From NCBI GenBank assembly GCA_036244995.1, contig BTTF01000048.1:1-17177 (forward strand): DNA of 17,177 nucleotides. Direction: 5' to 3'. The notes beneath the pieces were generated by a model. It saw nothing but the letters and a program-made list of their open reading frames with translations. It ran no database searches and was not told the origin of the DNA. Position 1 is the first letter of the stretch. The number at the start of each line of letters is the position of its first letter. The translations under genes and the position numbers were made by a program. This document shows positions 1-8,448 of this stretch, piece after piece. The DNA is from BMS3Bbin07 sp036244995. GTDB taxonomy: Bacteria; Nitrospirota; Thermodesulfovibrionia; Thermodesulfovibrionales; JdFR-85.

Positions 1-136
1 GTTATCCCTTGATTTATAAGAAGATTTCAAACAGGCATGTTCCTTGAATACTTAGCAGCCAATGATTATTCTTATAGTCACCGGTCAAAGGGCAAATAAG
101 TTAATTACCAATGCCCAATCAAAAAAGGAGGCATGA
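1..136. other. Region upstream of fliL, no gene seen
   Basis: All three forward frames contain stop codons within the first 45 bases, so at most the last few codons of an upstream gene lie here. A weak sigma-70-like pair can be drawn (TTGAAT at 44-49, 17-base spacer, TATTCT at 67-72), with 4 of 6 matches in each box. That is too weak to call a promoter. No sigma-54 or sigma-28 element is evident. A strong ribosome binding site, GGAGG at 127-131, precedes fliL. Confidence 0.4.
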
Positions 137-637
137 ATGGCAGATGAAAAAGAGGAGAAACAGGAAGAGGAACCCGGAGAAAAAAAGCCGGAGAAAAAGG
201 GCAAATTAAAGCTGATTATAGTCGCTGTTATAGCCATTGCTTTGCTCGGTGGCGGCGGGTTTTTTGCTTATTCAATGTTCCTGGGCAGGAAGGCTGAAAC
301 AAAGGCAGTCCCGCTAAATGGAGATAATCTTAACTCGGAACAGCCTGCGCTCTTCCCCCTGGCACCTTTTGTTGTCAACCTCGCAGACCGGGGAAGGTTT
401 CTGAAGGTCACAATAAAACTCGAGATGACGGACATAAAATATGAGGAGTTAGTAAAGGAAAGAACACCACACCTGCGGGACACCGTCATAACCCTCCTGA
501 GCAGCAAAACAGCAGAATCCATATCTACGCCTGAAGGCAAGTTCCAGCTCAAGGACGAGCTCCTGATGAGGGCAAATGCTGCAGCAGGCAGGGACGTCTT
601 TAAAAACATCTATTTTACCGACTTTGTGATGCAATGA
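137..637 (+). CDS. fliL: Flagellar basal body-associated protein FliL
   Basis: FliL is a single-pass inner-membrane protein that sits around the stator units at the flagellar base and supports motor torque. The 166-residue product has a very charged Lys/Glu-rich cytoplasmic tail (residues 1-25) and one membrane segment (about 26-47) with a Gly-rich stretch. The periplasmic domain ends in the family signature around IYFTDFVMQ. The length is usual for the family. The ATG follows GGAGG by 5 bases. Its TGA overlaps the fliM start (ATGA at 634-637), so the two are probably translationally coupled. It is the first gene of the visible flagellar operon. Identification rests on the domain layout, the C-terminal signature and the position before fliM. 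Confidence 0.93.
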   Translation: MADEKEEKQEEEPGEKKPEKKGKLKLIIVAVIAIALLGGGGFFAYSMFLGRKAETKAVPLNGDNLNSEQPALFPLAPFVVNLADRGRFLKVTIKLEMTDIKYEELVKERTPHLRDTVITLLSSKTAESISTPEGKFQLKDELLMRANAAAGRDVFKNIYFTDFVMQ

Positions 638-1629
638 GTGACATACTTTCCCAGGATGAAGTTGATGCCCTGTTAAAGGGTGTTAAAGAAGGCGAGGTTG
701 AAACCAGGCCACAGGCCCCCCCCGGCGGGCTTCGTACTTATGACCTGACAAACCAGGAAATGATTATCCGTGGCAGGATGCCGGGACTTGAGATGGTCAA
801 CGAGAAGTTTGCCGGGTTTTTCAGGATATCCCTGTCAAACTTCCTCGGAAAATTTATAGATGTCACCACCCAGGGAATCTCTTTCATGAAATTCGGAGAA
901 TTTATGAGAACAATTCCTTTACCTTCAAGCATAAACATATTTAAGCTCCACCCGCTTAAGGGCTACGCCCTGATGGTCTTTGAAGCACCCCTCATATTTG
1001 CCATAGTTGAATATTTCTTCGGCGGCGACAAAGCAAGCTCTGTAAAGGCAGAAGGAAGAAGTTTCACACCTGTGGAACAAAGGCTCATTGATAAAGTATT
1101 AACAATAGCCCTCGTCGATCTTCAAAAGGCATTGTCAGCGCTTATAACTGTGGAACCCGAGTTGACCGGCTCCGAGACAAATCCACAGTTTGTAACCATC
1201 ATTCCTCCCACTGAGGCTCTTATCAAGGTGGAATTTCACGTGGAAATGGAAAACCTGACAGGGAAGATATACCTCGGGATTCCTTACTCACTTGTTGAAC
1301 CAATCAAGGAAAAACTTTATTCCGGAATTACCGGCAACAGCATAGATGTTGATCAGCTCTGGGTTAAAAGATTAGTTGAATTACTCAATGAATCCTTCGT
1401 AAATATAACTGTTGAACTTGACAGGGCAGAGTTAAGACTTGAGGATGTTTTGAACCTGCAGACAGGCGATATAATAACCCTCGGGAAATCAGTGGCGGAT
1501 GAACTGCTCGTCAAGGTTGAAGGGATACCGAAGTTTTACTGTACCCCGGGACATCACAGGGGGAGCCAGGCAGTCAAGATTACAAGGGCAATTGAAATGA
1601 ATTATGAAAGGAGCAATCAGGATGGATGA
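634..1629 (+). CDS. fliM: Flagellar motor switch protein FliM
   Basis: FliM is the C-ring protein that binds phosphorylated CheY and, with FliG and FliN, sets the direction of rotation. The 331-residue product opens with the CheY-P binding motif (LSQDEVDALL, residues 5-14). A short Pro/Gly linker follows, then the CheC-like middle domain (about 45-230) and a C-terminal SpoA/FliN-like domain (about 255-325). Length and all parts are standard. The start overlaps the fliL stop. The 3' end overlaps the region just upstream of fliN, and the fliN ribosome binding site lies inside the last codons. The intact CheY-binding motif implies that chemotaxis signalling to the switch exists in this organism, though no che genes are in the window. 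Confidence 0.97.
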   Translation: MSDILSQDEVDALLKGVKEGEVETRPQAPPGGLRTYDLTNQEMIIRGRMPGLEMVNEKFAGFFRISLSNFLGKFIDVTTQGISFMKFGEFMRTIPLPSSINIFKLHPLKGYALMVFEAPLIFAIVEYFFGGDKASSVKAEGRSFTPVEQRLIDKVLTIALVDLQKALSALITVEPELTGSETNPQFVTIIPPTEALIKVEFHVEMENLTGKIYLGIPYSLVEPIKEKLYSGITGNSIDVDQLWVKRLVELLNESFVNITVELDRAELRLEDVLNLQTGDIITLGKSVADELLVKVEGIPKFYCTPGHHRGSQAVKITRAIEMNYERSNQDG

Positions 1630-1993
1630 AAAGACAGATGAAAAAACAACCGGGACTCAACAACCCGGCAGTAAGGAACCGGAAGAGGCAAGATTCGACG
1701 AACTGAAGACGGATGAGAGCAGGGATAAAACTGTAAGGGATATAAATTTTCTGCTTGATGTACCCCTTGAGATAACCGTCGAACTCGGAAAAACGAAGAT
1801 GCTCATTCAGGAACTGGTGCAACTCGGTCAGGGCTCTGTTATCGAGCTTGAGAAACTGGCAGGAGAACCGATGGAGATACTCGTCAATAACAAACTGATC
1901 GCACGGGGCGAGGTTGTTGTGGTGAACGAAAAGTTCGGCGTAAGGCTCACCGACACTATAAGTCCAACGGAAAGGATCAGACAATTGAAATGA
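1622..1993 (+). CDS. fliN: Flagellar motor switch protein FliN
   Basis: FliN forms the base of the C-ring and helps dock export substrates. The start at 1622 gives 123 residues: a charged, poorly conserved N-terminus (about 1-40), then a SpoA domain beginning near INFLLDVPLEITVELG and ending in the typical GVRLTDTISPTERI. An in-frame ATG at 1604 would add six residues. I prefer 1622 because AAAGGAG (1607-1613) lies 8 bases before it, whereas 1604 has no clear ribosome binding site. The gene begins inside the 3' end of fliM and its TGA overlaps the fliO start. Confidence 0.95.
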   Translation: MDEKTDEKTTGTQQPGSKEPEEARFDELKTDESRDKTVRDINFLLDVPLEITVELGKTKMLIQELVQLGQGSVIELEKLAGEPMEILVNNKLIARGEVVVVNEKFGVRLTDTISPTERIRQLK

Positions 1994-2307
1994 TGCAAGA
2001 GACTCTAAAAATAGCAGTTTCACTTATATTCATTGTCGGCCTCATACTGGTTATAGCAGGGTTTATGAAAAAGAGGACGGGCACAAGATCAGAGATTCTC
2101 AAAACCCTCGGGTACCTGAACCTTGGCCCCAGAAAGGGCATAGCAATAATCAAGGCCGGTGAAGAGATACTCCTTGTCGGGATTACAACCAATGACCTGA
2201 AACTCCTGAAGACACTCCCGGAAAGTGCCCTTGAGAACGAACTCAAGACACTCAAGGATAATATCCGGCAGATAAAAAGCTTTAAGGAATTACTTACCGG
2301 AAAATGA
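1990..2307 (+). CDS. fliO: Flagellar biosynthesis protein FliO
   Basis: FliO is a small membrane protein that helps assemble the FliP ring of the flagellar export gate. The 105-residue product has one N-terminal membrane segment (about 9-25) followed by a Lys/Arg-rich turn. A short cytoplasmic domain follows with the family hallmark PRKGIAIIKAGEEILLVGIT (near residues 48-67). The ATG at 1990 overlaps the fliN stop; a second ATG at 1993 is equally possible and costs one residue. Length and position between fliN and fliP fit. The family is poorly conserved, so the call depends partly on context. Confidence 0.88.
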   Translation: MMQETLKIAVSLIFIVGLILVIAGFMKKRTGTRSEILKTLGYLNLGPRKGIAIIKAGEEILLVGITTNDLKLLKTLPESALENELKTLKDNIRQIKSFKELLTGK

Positions 2308-3158
2308 AACATTTCACAAATTATACAAGCAAAAATGAAAACAAATCACTCTGTCCTTATCCGGGGATTAAAAAGGATAGCTCCGTTAAACCGGATAACT
2401 TGTTTATCCCGATAAATGTCAGGGAATGTTTTCAGAGAAAAGGCTTAAGGATTGCGAGTTACACTCTCTGCTTTGTAATCGTATCCTCAACAGCCTTTCC
2501 TGCAACGGCAAACGCCTTTGACCTCAGAAAGATTGACAATCCCATGATAAATCTCTTTATCATTCTGAGCCTCCTTTCATTCATCCCGGCAGTACTGGTT
2601 ATGTTTACGTCCTTCACAAGGATAGTGGTGGTTCTTTCCTTCCTGAGGCATGCCATAGGAGGCCAGCAAATACCCCCAAACCCTGTCATCATAGGTCTTT
2701 CCCTCTTCCTTACACTCTTTGTCATGGCGCCTGTTGTAAAGAAAATTCAGGCAGATGCCGTAACCCCCTATGTTCAGAAAGAGATAACCTTTGTTGATGC
2801 CCTCAAAAATGCAGAACCCACAATTAAAGGATTCATGCTGAAGCAGACCAGAGAAAAAGACCTCGGGCTGTTTATGGACATTGCCGGTATAAAAAAAACA
2901 GCAAGGCCGGAAGACCTGTCTCTGACGATTGTAATTCCAGCCTTTGCAATAAGCGAACTAAGGACCGCTTTTGAGATAGGCTTTCTGATTTATCTGCCCT
3001 TCCTGGTTATAGACATGGTAGTCGCAAGCGTACTGCTTTCCCTGGGGATGATGATGTTGCCGCCTGTAATCATATCCCTGCCGTTCAAGCTCCTCCTCTT
3101 TGTGCTTGTTGACGGATGGAATCTCCTGATAGGCTCACTCCTAAGGAGTTTCCATTGA
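2304..3158 (+). CDS. fliP: Flagellar type III export gate protein FliP
   Basis: FliP forms the core pore of the flagellar export gate together with FliQ and FliR. Residues from about 72 onward are classic FliP: GGQQIPPNP, the periplasmic loop with FMLKQTREKDLGLF, then PAFAISELRTAFEIGFLIYLPF and the C-terminal membrane segments. Residues about 46-71 look like the cleavable signal peptide of this family, with possible cleavage after ANA (69-71). The odd part is a hydrophilic stretch of about 45 residues before that signal. FliP is usually near 245 residues, against 284 here. No other in-frame ATG exists before residue 81. The annotated ATG overlaps the fliO stop (ATGA), but its nearest AAGGA is about 17 bases away, so the true start is uncertain (TTG at 2400 is one alternative). 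Confidence 0.95.
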   Translation: MKHFTNYTSKNENKSLCPYPGIKKDSSVKPDNLFIPINVRECFQRKGLRIASYTLCFVIVSSTAFPATANAFDLRKIDNPMINLFIILSLLSFIPAVLVMFTSFTRIVVVLSFLRHAIGGQQIPPNPVIIGLSLFLTLFVMAPVVKKIQADAVTPYVQKEITFVDALKNAEPTIKGFMLKQTREKDLGLFMDIAGIKKTARPEDLSLTIVIPAFAISELRTAFEIGFLIYLPFLVIDMVVASVLLSLGMMMLPPVIISLPFKLLLFVLVDGWNLLIGSLLRSFH

Positions 3159-3424
3159 CTATAGACATGGTAAGGGATATCTCCGGAGAGGTCATTAAAA
3201 CAGTTCTTATCGTCTCAGGACCTGCACTGCTTGTAAGCCTCCTCGTAGGACTTCTAATCAGTTTTTTCCAGGCAATTACACAGATCCAGGAATTCACCCT
3301 GACCTTTGTTCCCAAAATACTGGCAGTCTTTCTGTGTCTCTTTATCCTTCTTCCCTGGACGGCTCAGGTGCTGATAGATTTCACCCGACGGTTGATAATT
3401 AATATCCCGTTCTATATTAAGTGA
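3155..3424 (+). CDS. fliQ: Flagellar type III export gate protein FliQ
   Basis: FliQ is a small two-helix protein of the export gate that packs around FliP/FliR. I place the start at a TTG (3155) that overlaps the fliP TGA (TTGA). TAAGGAG lies six bases upstream, and the result is exactly 89 residues, the usual FliQ length, beginning MTIDMVRDISGE as in known FliQs. An ATG at 3116 in the same frame would add 13 residues with no ribosome binding site, and the ATG at 3168 would cut the conserved N-terminus. Two hydrophobic segments (about 15-40 and 53-75) flank the conserved QIQEFTLTFVPKI motif. Confidence 0.95.
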   Translation: MTIDMVRDISGEVIKTVLIVSGPALLVSLLVGLLISFFQAITQIQEFTLTFVPKILAVFLCLFILLPWTAQVLIDFTRRLIINIPFYIK

Positions 3425-3443
3425 CGGATTACAAGGAGACTTC

Positions 3444-4289
3444 ATGCAAGGCACCGAGATAGTGACTGACGACATAACGACCTTCCTCCTTGTCTTTCTG
3501 AGACTGGGGATAGTGATGACCTTCCTGCCCTTTTTCGGCAGCAAGAATTTGCCTCCCCAGTTCAGGATTGGCCTTATCCTCGCCCTGTCGCTACTGCTGA
3601 CTCCTATAGTGCAGACCGTCATTCAACCCGGAGAAAGTTTACAATCTTCCACCGAACAGGTTGCAGGACACAAAGCAGACATGCAAAATCAAAAACACAT
3701 CTGGGCTGAGGCAGACATTCCCCTCATGGTAATAAAGGAAACTATCTTCTCCTTTGTCCTTGCCCTGACCGTGAGATTTATCTTTTATGCTGTTGATACC
3801 GCCGGACAGATTATAGCCATTACAATGGGGCTTTCCATGGCAAATGTCTTTAATCCGGAGATCGGTCAGTCAACCGAGATTGCCAGGTTCTACGGCATCG
3901 TGGCCTTTCTGCTCTTCCTAAGCCTTGATGCCCATCACTACTTTATTTATGCCTTTATAGAGAGCTTTAAACATGTAGCAGTTGGAGGAGCAGACATAAA
4001 GTCCATGGTAAGTGCAGGGATAGCCCTCAGCAGCAGGATTTTCACACTGGCAATAAAACTTTCAGCACCGGTCATAACCGTGATCATGATCACCAACATA
4101 CTACTCGGCATGCTCTCCAAACTTATACCTCAGTTTAATATATTCTTTGTTGGATACCCCATATATATCACTATGGGATATATTGTCATGCTCCTTTGCT
4201 TACCGCTGATGATCTATATTCTCAGTGGTTATTTCATTGGTATAAAGGGTGATCTCACCGGTATAATCCTTTCGGGAGGAACAAGATAA
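3444..4289 (+). CDS. fliR: Flagellar type III export gate protein FliR
   Basis: FliR is the third component of the FliPQR export gate; one copy closes the helical pore. The 281-residue product has multiple membrane segments and the family features FLRLGIVMTFLPFFG near the N-terminus, GLSMANVFNPEIGQ in the middle and LSKLIPQFNIFFVGYPI near the C-terminus. AAGGAG (3433-3438) precedes the ATG by 5 bases. It is somewhat longer than the usual 255-265 residues because of a hydrophilic loop at about 62-90 rich in Gln, Ser and His. The TAA directly abuts the flhB GTG. Confidence 0.96.
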   Translation: MQGTEIVTDDITTFLLVFLRLGIVMTFLPFFGSKNLPPQFRIGLILALSLLLTPIVQTVIQPGESLQSSTEQVAGHKADMQNQKHIWAEADIPLMVIKETIFSFVLALTVRFIFYAVDTAGQIIAITMGLSMANVFNPEIGQSTEIARFYGIVAFLLFLSLDAHHYFIYAFIESFKHVAVGGADIKSMVSAGIALSSRIFTLAIKLSAPVITVIMITNILLGMLSKLIPQFNIFFVGYPIYITMGYIVMLLCLPLMIYILSGYFIGIKGDLTGIILSGGTR

Positions 4290-5327
4290 GTGGCTGATGA
4301 CCAGGAAAAAACAGAACAGGCTACGCCGCAAAAACGGCAGAAAGGCAGGGAAGAGGGACAGGTTGCGCGCAGCAGGGAACTCAGTTCGATGCTCTCCATG
4401 GGAGGGGTTATCCTCATCATGCTTTTCATGGGGCATTCCACCATGCAGAATATCATGATCATTACAAGAGAGGGGCTTACCTTGCCACACCTTGAGAATC
4501 CTCTGGATGTAATGATGGATTTATCCGTCAAAGGCGTCCTGATACTACTGCCTTTTATGGCAATAGCCGTTCTAATGGCAATAGTCGGCAATGTCATCCA
4601 GGGAGGGTTTATCCTCAAACCCTTGAAGTTGGAGGTGGAGAAAATAAACCCGATAGAGGGACTGAAGAGAATGTTCTCAATATATGCTCTAATGGAATTC
4701 CTGAAGGGTCTTGTCAAATTTATTGCCGGTGCGTTGTTAATCTACTTTATAGTCAAAAAATATATGCCACTGATCATGAACCTGATGGCTATGGACGTAC
4801 AGACTCTTTCGGTGTCCATGTCGGAAATGCTCTTGTATACAATCAAACTCGGCTTTGTCTGCTTCTTTGTCATATCCTTTCTTGATTATATCAATGAGAG
4901 ATGGAAACATGAGCGCTCGCTGAAGATGAGCAAGGAAGAAGTAAAAGAAGAGCATAAATCAACAGAAGGTGACCCGCATATAAAGGCACGGATAAGGTCC
5001 ATACAGAGAGAGATGGCGAGAAAGAGGATGATGCAGGACGTTCCGAAAGCTACTGTAATAATAACCAACCCGACTCATTTAGCTATTGCACTTAAGTATG
5101 AAAGAACTGCCATGGTAGCGCCAAAGGTCATTGCCAAAGGGGCTGGTTTCATGGCGGAAAGGATCAAGGATATTGCCGGCAAATCCGGCATTCCCGTTGT
5201 GGAAGACAAACCCATAGCTCAGGCCCTCTTCAAGCTGGACGTGAATACGGAAATACCCGAGATACTTTACAGGGCGGTTGCCAGAATACTTTCCTATATT
5301 TATAAACTCCGGGGAGAGGCAGCATAA
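4290..5327 (+). CDS. flhB: Flagellar export switch protein FlhB
   Basis: FlhB controls the switch of export substrate from rod/hook to filament proteins. The 345-residue product has the basic N-terminus EKTEQATPQKRQKGREEGQV, about four membrane segments (within 34-200) and a cytoplasmic domain with the self-cleavage motif NPTH at 260-263 (codons from 5067). The motif is intact, so the protein should autocleave between Asn260 and Pro261. The start is GTG, directly after the fliR stop, with GGGAGGA (4274-4280) nine bases upstream. It is followed by an 81-base gap before flhA, the widest gap inside this operon. Confidence 0.97.
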   Translation: MADDQEKTEQATPQKRQKGREEGQVARSRELSSMLSMGGVILIMLFMGHSTMQNIMIITREGLTLPHLENPLDVMMDLSVKGVLILLPFMAIAVLMAIVGNVIQGGFILKPLKLEVEKINPIEGLKRMFSIYALMEFLKGLVKFIAGALLIYFIVKKYMPLIMNLMAMDVQTLSVSMSEMLLYTIKLGFVCFFVISFLDYINERWKHERSLKMSKEEVKEEHKSTEGDPHIKARIRSIQREMARKRMMQDVPKATVIITNPTHLAIALKYERTAMVAPKVIAKGAGFMAERIKDIAGKSGIPVVEDKPIAQALFKLDVNTEIPEILYRAVARILSYIYKLRGEAA

Positions 5328-5408
5328 AATGTCACCGATGAGGAATTACGGGTCACAATACGATCAATCCGGTGGGAAAACATTAACCGGCAACCCGGAG
5401 GGAAATAG

Positions 5409-7445
5409 ATGGACAGATTAAACTTTCTAAAAAATAGCAGTGACATGGCACTGGCGCTAAGCATGGTGGTGGTCCTGGGAATAATGCTTTTACCGGTACC
5501 CGCCTTTGCCCTTGATATATTTCTGTCCATATCGATATCCATTGCAATCGTGATACTTCTTACATCCGTCTATATTAAGAAACCCCTTGATTTTTCGGTC
5601 TTTCCGTCTCTTCTACTTATGGTCACCCTCTACAGGCTGTCTCTCAATATTGCAACAACAAGAATAATACTCCTGAAGGGAAATGAAGGCCCGGAGGCTG
5701 CAGGCCGTGTAATAAAATCCTTCGGCAATTTTGTTGTCGGCGGTAATTATGCAGTAGGGCTTGTCGTGTTTCTGATCCTTGTAATTATCAACTTTATAGT
5801 TATTACAAAGGGGGCTGGAAGGATTGCCGAGGTGGCGGCAAGATTTACCCTGGATGCCATGCCCGGCAAACAGATGGCAATAGATGCCGACCTGAATGCC
5901 GGTCTTATAGATGAGCAATCGGCAAAAAAGAGACGCGAAACCATTTCTCATGAAGCGGATTTTTACGGGGCCATGGATGGTGCGAGTAAATTTGTAAGGG
6001 GTGATGCCATTGCAGGACTCGTTATAACAGGGATAAACATTATGGGAGGACTCCTGATAGGGGTCTTTCAGAAGGGCATGCCCATTGCTGATGCCGCAAG
6101 AACATATATGCTCCTTACAATAGGAGACGGACTTGTATCTCAGATACCTGCATTACTCGTATCAACCTCGGCAGGCATAGTCGTAAGCCGGGCAGGAAGC
6201 GATACAGACCTTGGCGATGAGGTTAAGAAACAAATATTCCTGAATCCAAAGGCCCTGTCAACCGCATCAGGGGTCCTCTTCATCCTCGCCCTTGTTCCGG
6301 GGTTGCCCCATATCCCGTTTTTCATTATATCCGTCACCTCCGGCTCGATTGCATATATGATATTCCGAAAACCTGCCAAACTACAGGAAGAGGCCCCGGA
6401 GACCGAGGTCCCCTCGGAGCCGTCAATTGACTCGTATCTTGAACTTGATCCCCTAAGCCTTGAGATCGGCTACGGATTGATACCCCTTGTTGAAGAACCG
6501 GGGGGACAAATGCTTGGAAAGATCAAGGCAATGCGCAGACAGATTGCACAGGAACTTGGATTTATAGTCCCCCCTGTTCATATAAAGGACAATCTGCAAC
6601 TCAGACCCCATGAATACAGTTTCCAGATAAAAGGGATTGAGATTGTAAAGGGAGAAGTGCTTTTAGGAAAATGGCTTGCAGTGGCCGGGGATGAGAAACA
6701 GGAGAAGGTTGAGGGTATCCCGACAAAAGAGCCTGCCTTTGGTCTGCCGGCCTGCTGGATTGATGAGAGTGAGATAGAATCCGCCCAGACCAGGGGACAT
6801 ACGGTTGTTGATCCATCCACCGTAATCGTCACCCATCTGACGGAACTGCTCAGGAAATATGGATGGGAGGTCCTTACCAGGAGTGAGACACAGGATATTC
6901 TCGACAATGTCTCCAGGAACTATCCGCGGATAGTTGAAGAACTTGTTCCAGCCATACTCCCGTTAGGCACGATACAGAGAGTGCTTCAGAACCTCCTTAA
7001 GGAACGCATACCTATCAAGGATATGATTACCATACTTGAAACCCTTATTGATCACGGTCAAAGGGTAAAAGACCCTGATACACTTACGGAACTCGTCAGA
7101 CAGTCCCTCTCCAGGGTTATAAGCAGACTGTATATGCTCCCTGACGGCACCCTGCCCGTCTTCACTCTTGACCCGCAATATGAACGGGAAATTATCCAGT
7201 CCATGGAAGACAACACAGGCCTGTCACCTCAATTAATGCAACGACTCCTGCGGGGGATTGAAAAGACATTGAAAGGAGATAAACTCAAAAATATCCAGCC
7301 GGTTCTGGTCTGTTCTCCCCAGATACGCAGACATTTAAGAAACATTGCCGACAGGCTCATGCCCTCTCTGGTCATCCTTTCAAGCAATGAAATTTCATCA
7401 AACACAAAACTCTATTCACTGGGAATGGTGAGCTATGAAGATTAA
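5409..7445 (+). CDS. flhA: Flagellar type III export protein FlhA
   Basis: FlhA is the large export-gate protein: its membrane part uses the proton motive force and its cytoplasmic ring docks chaperone-substrate complexes. The 678-residue product has about eight membrane segments up to residue 320. The FHIPEP family signature runs from about 134 to 175, from ITKGAGRIAEVAARF through MPGKQMAIDADLNAG. The C-terminal cytoplasmic domain spans about 325-678. The length is usual. GGAGGG (5397-5402) precedes the ATG by 6 bases. The 3' end overlaps flhF by 11 bases. Confidence 0.97.
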   Translation: MDRLNFLKNSSDMALALSMVVVLGIMLLPVPAFALDIFLSISISIAIVILLTSVYIKKPLDFSVFPSLLLMVTLYRLSLNIATTRIILLKGNEGPEAAGRVIKSFGNFVVGGNYAVGLVVFLILVIINFIVITKGAGRIAEVAARFTLDAMPGKQMAIDADLNAGLIDEQSAKKRRETISHEADFYGAMDGASKFVRGDAIAGLVITGINIMGGLLIGVFQKGMPIADAARTYMLLTIGDGLVSQIPALLVSTSAGIVVSRAGSDTDLGDEVKKQIFLNPKALSTASGVLFILALVPGLPHIPFFIISVTSGSIAYMIFRKPAKLQEEAPETEVPSEPSIDSYLELDPLSLEIGYGLIPLVEEPGGQMLGKIKAMRRQIAQELGFIVPPVHIKDNLQLRPHEYSFQIKGIEIVKGEVLLGKWLAVAGDEKQEKVEGIPTKEPAFGLPACWIDESEIESAQTRGHTVVDPSTVIVTHLTELLRKYGWEVLTRSETQDILDNVSRNYPRIVEELVPAILPLGTIQRVLQNLLKERIPIKDMITILETLIDHGQRVKDPDTLTELVRQSLSRVISRLYMLPDGTLPVFTLDPQYEREIIQSMEDNTGLSPQLMQRLLRGIEKTLKGDKLKNIQPVLVCSPQIRRHLRNIADRLMPSLVILSSNEISSNTKLYSLGMVSYED

Positions 7446-8448
7446 AAAATTCCATGCGAAGACTTTTTCCGAAGTACTGAAGATGGTAAAGAAGGACCTG
7501 GGCCCTGATGCCGTAATTCTCTCGTCAGAGCAACTTAAAGAAAATATGGTCGAGGTAGTTGCAGCAGTGGACTATGGAGGGATAAAACTCTCTGAGCCGT
7601 CCTGTGCTGCTGAAAAGCCAACAGATCTCTCGGAACTCAAAGGTGAGGTCGAACGGCTGAAAGAGGCCCTCGTCCAGATGAAGAAGAGCGGATACGAAAT
7701 GAAACTTCCGGATAAAAAACTCAGGATACTAAAACTGCTCTTAAAAAGGTCCGTTAAGGAAGAATTCGCACTGAGGCTATGTGAGAAGGCAGGAAACGCT
7801 GAGTCACTTCTGAATGTTCTGACAGAGGAGATAAAGACCATGGATACATTGTCTGCAAAAAAAGCAGTGATGCTTATAGGCCCCACCGGCGTAGGAAAGA
7901 CCAGCACACTGGCCAAACTTGCCTCCCAGGCAATACGCTCAGGCAAGAGGATTGCCATCATAACACTTGATACATACCGCATTGGTGCAGTTGAACAGCT
8001 CAGGTTTTTTGCAAGGATTCTGGGAGTTCCCCTGGAGGTGGTATCTGATATCTCCGACCTCAAAGACAAGGTGATTAAACATACCGGCCGCGACATGATA
8101 TTTATTGATACAACAGGAAGAAACCCCAGGGATGAAAAATATATTGACGAGATACGAAAGATTCATACCCTTGGTCTCCCGATAGAAACACATCTGATCA
8201 TGAGCACAAGCAGTGATGATATCTTCATGATTGATGCATATAAATATTACAGGCAGATCAAAATCGATTGTCTCGGCTTTACAAAGGTAGATGAGGCAGT
8301 TAATGCGGGGGCCATCTACAATCTCTCCATCCTGTATCAGAAACCTGTTGCCTATATTACCACCGGACAGCGTATACCAATGGATATAGAGTTTCCCGAC
8401 AACAATACGCTCGCAAAGCTCATACTGGGAAAAGGAGTTGAAGAATGA
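7435..8448 (+). CDS. flhF: Flagellar biosynthesis GTPase FlhF
   Basis: FlhF is an SRP-type GTPase that sets where (usually at a cell pole) a flagellum is built. The 337-residue product has a short N-terminal B domain (1 to about 85, starting MKIKKFHAKTFSEVL), an N domain (about 90-145) and the G domain. In the G domain the P-loop is GPTGVGKTS (149-157), with DTYR at 179-182, DTTGR at 225-229 and the guanine motif TKVD at 283-286. All catalytic motifs are intact. The B domain is at the short end for the family. The ATG overlaps the end of flhA, and the TGA overlaps the flhG start (ATGA), so FlhF and its regulator FlhG are probably coupled in translation. Confidence 0.95.
   Translation: MKIKKFHAKTFSEVLKMVKKDLGPDAVILSSEQLKENMVEVVAAVDYGGIKLSEPSCAAEKPTDLSELKGEVERLKEALVQMKKSGYEMKLPDKKLRILKLLLKRSVKEEFALRLCEKAGNAESLLNVLTEEIKTMDTLSAKKAVMLIGPTGVGKTSTLAKLASQAIRSGKRIAIITLDTYRIGAVEQLRFFARILGVPLEVVSDISDLKDKVIKHTGRDMIFIDTTGRNPRDEKYIDEIRKIHTLGLPIETHLIMSTSSDDIFMIDAYKYYRQIKIDCLGFTKVDEAVNAGAIYNLSILYQKPVAYITTGQRIPMDIEFPDNNTLAKLILGKGVEE

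Noticed and set aside
1..136. Sigma-70-like boxes before fliL
   Set aside because: Only 4 of 6 matches in each box, no supporting element.
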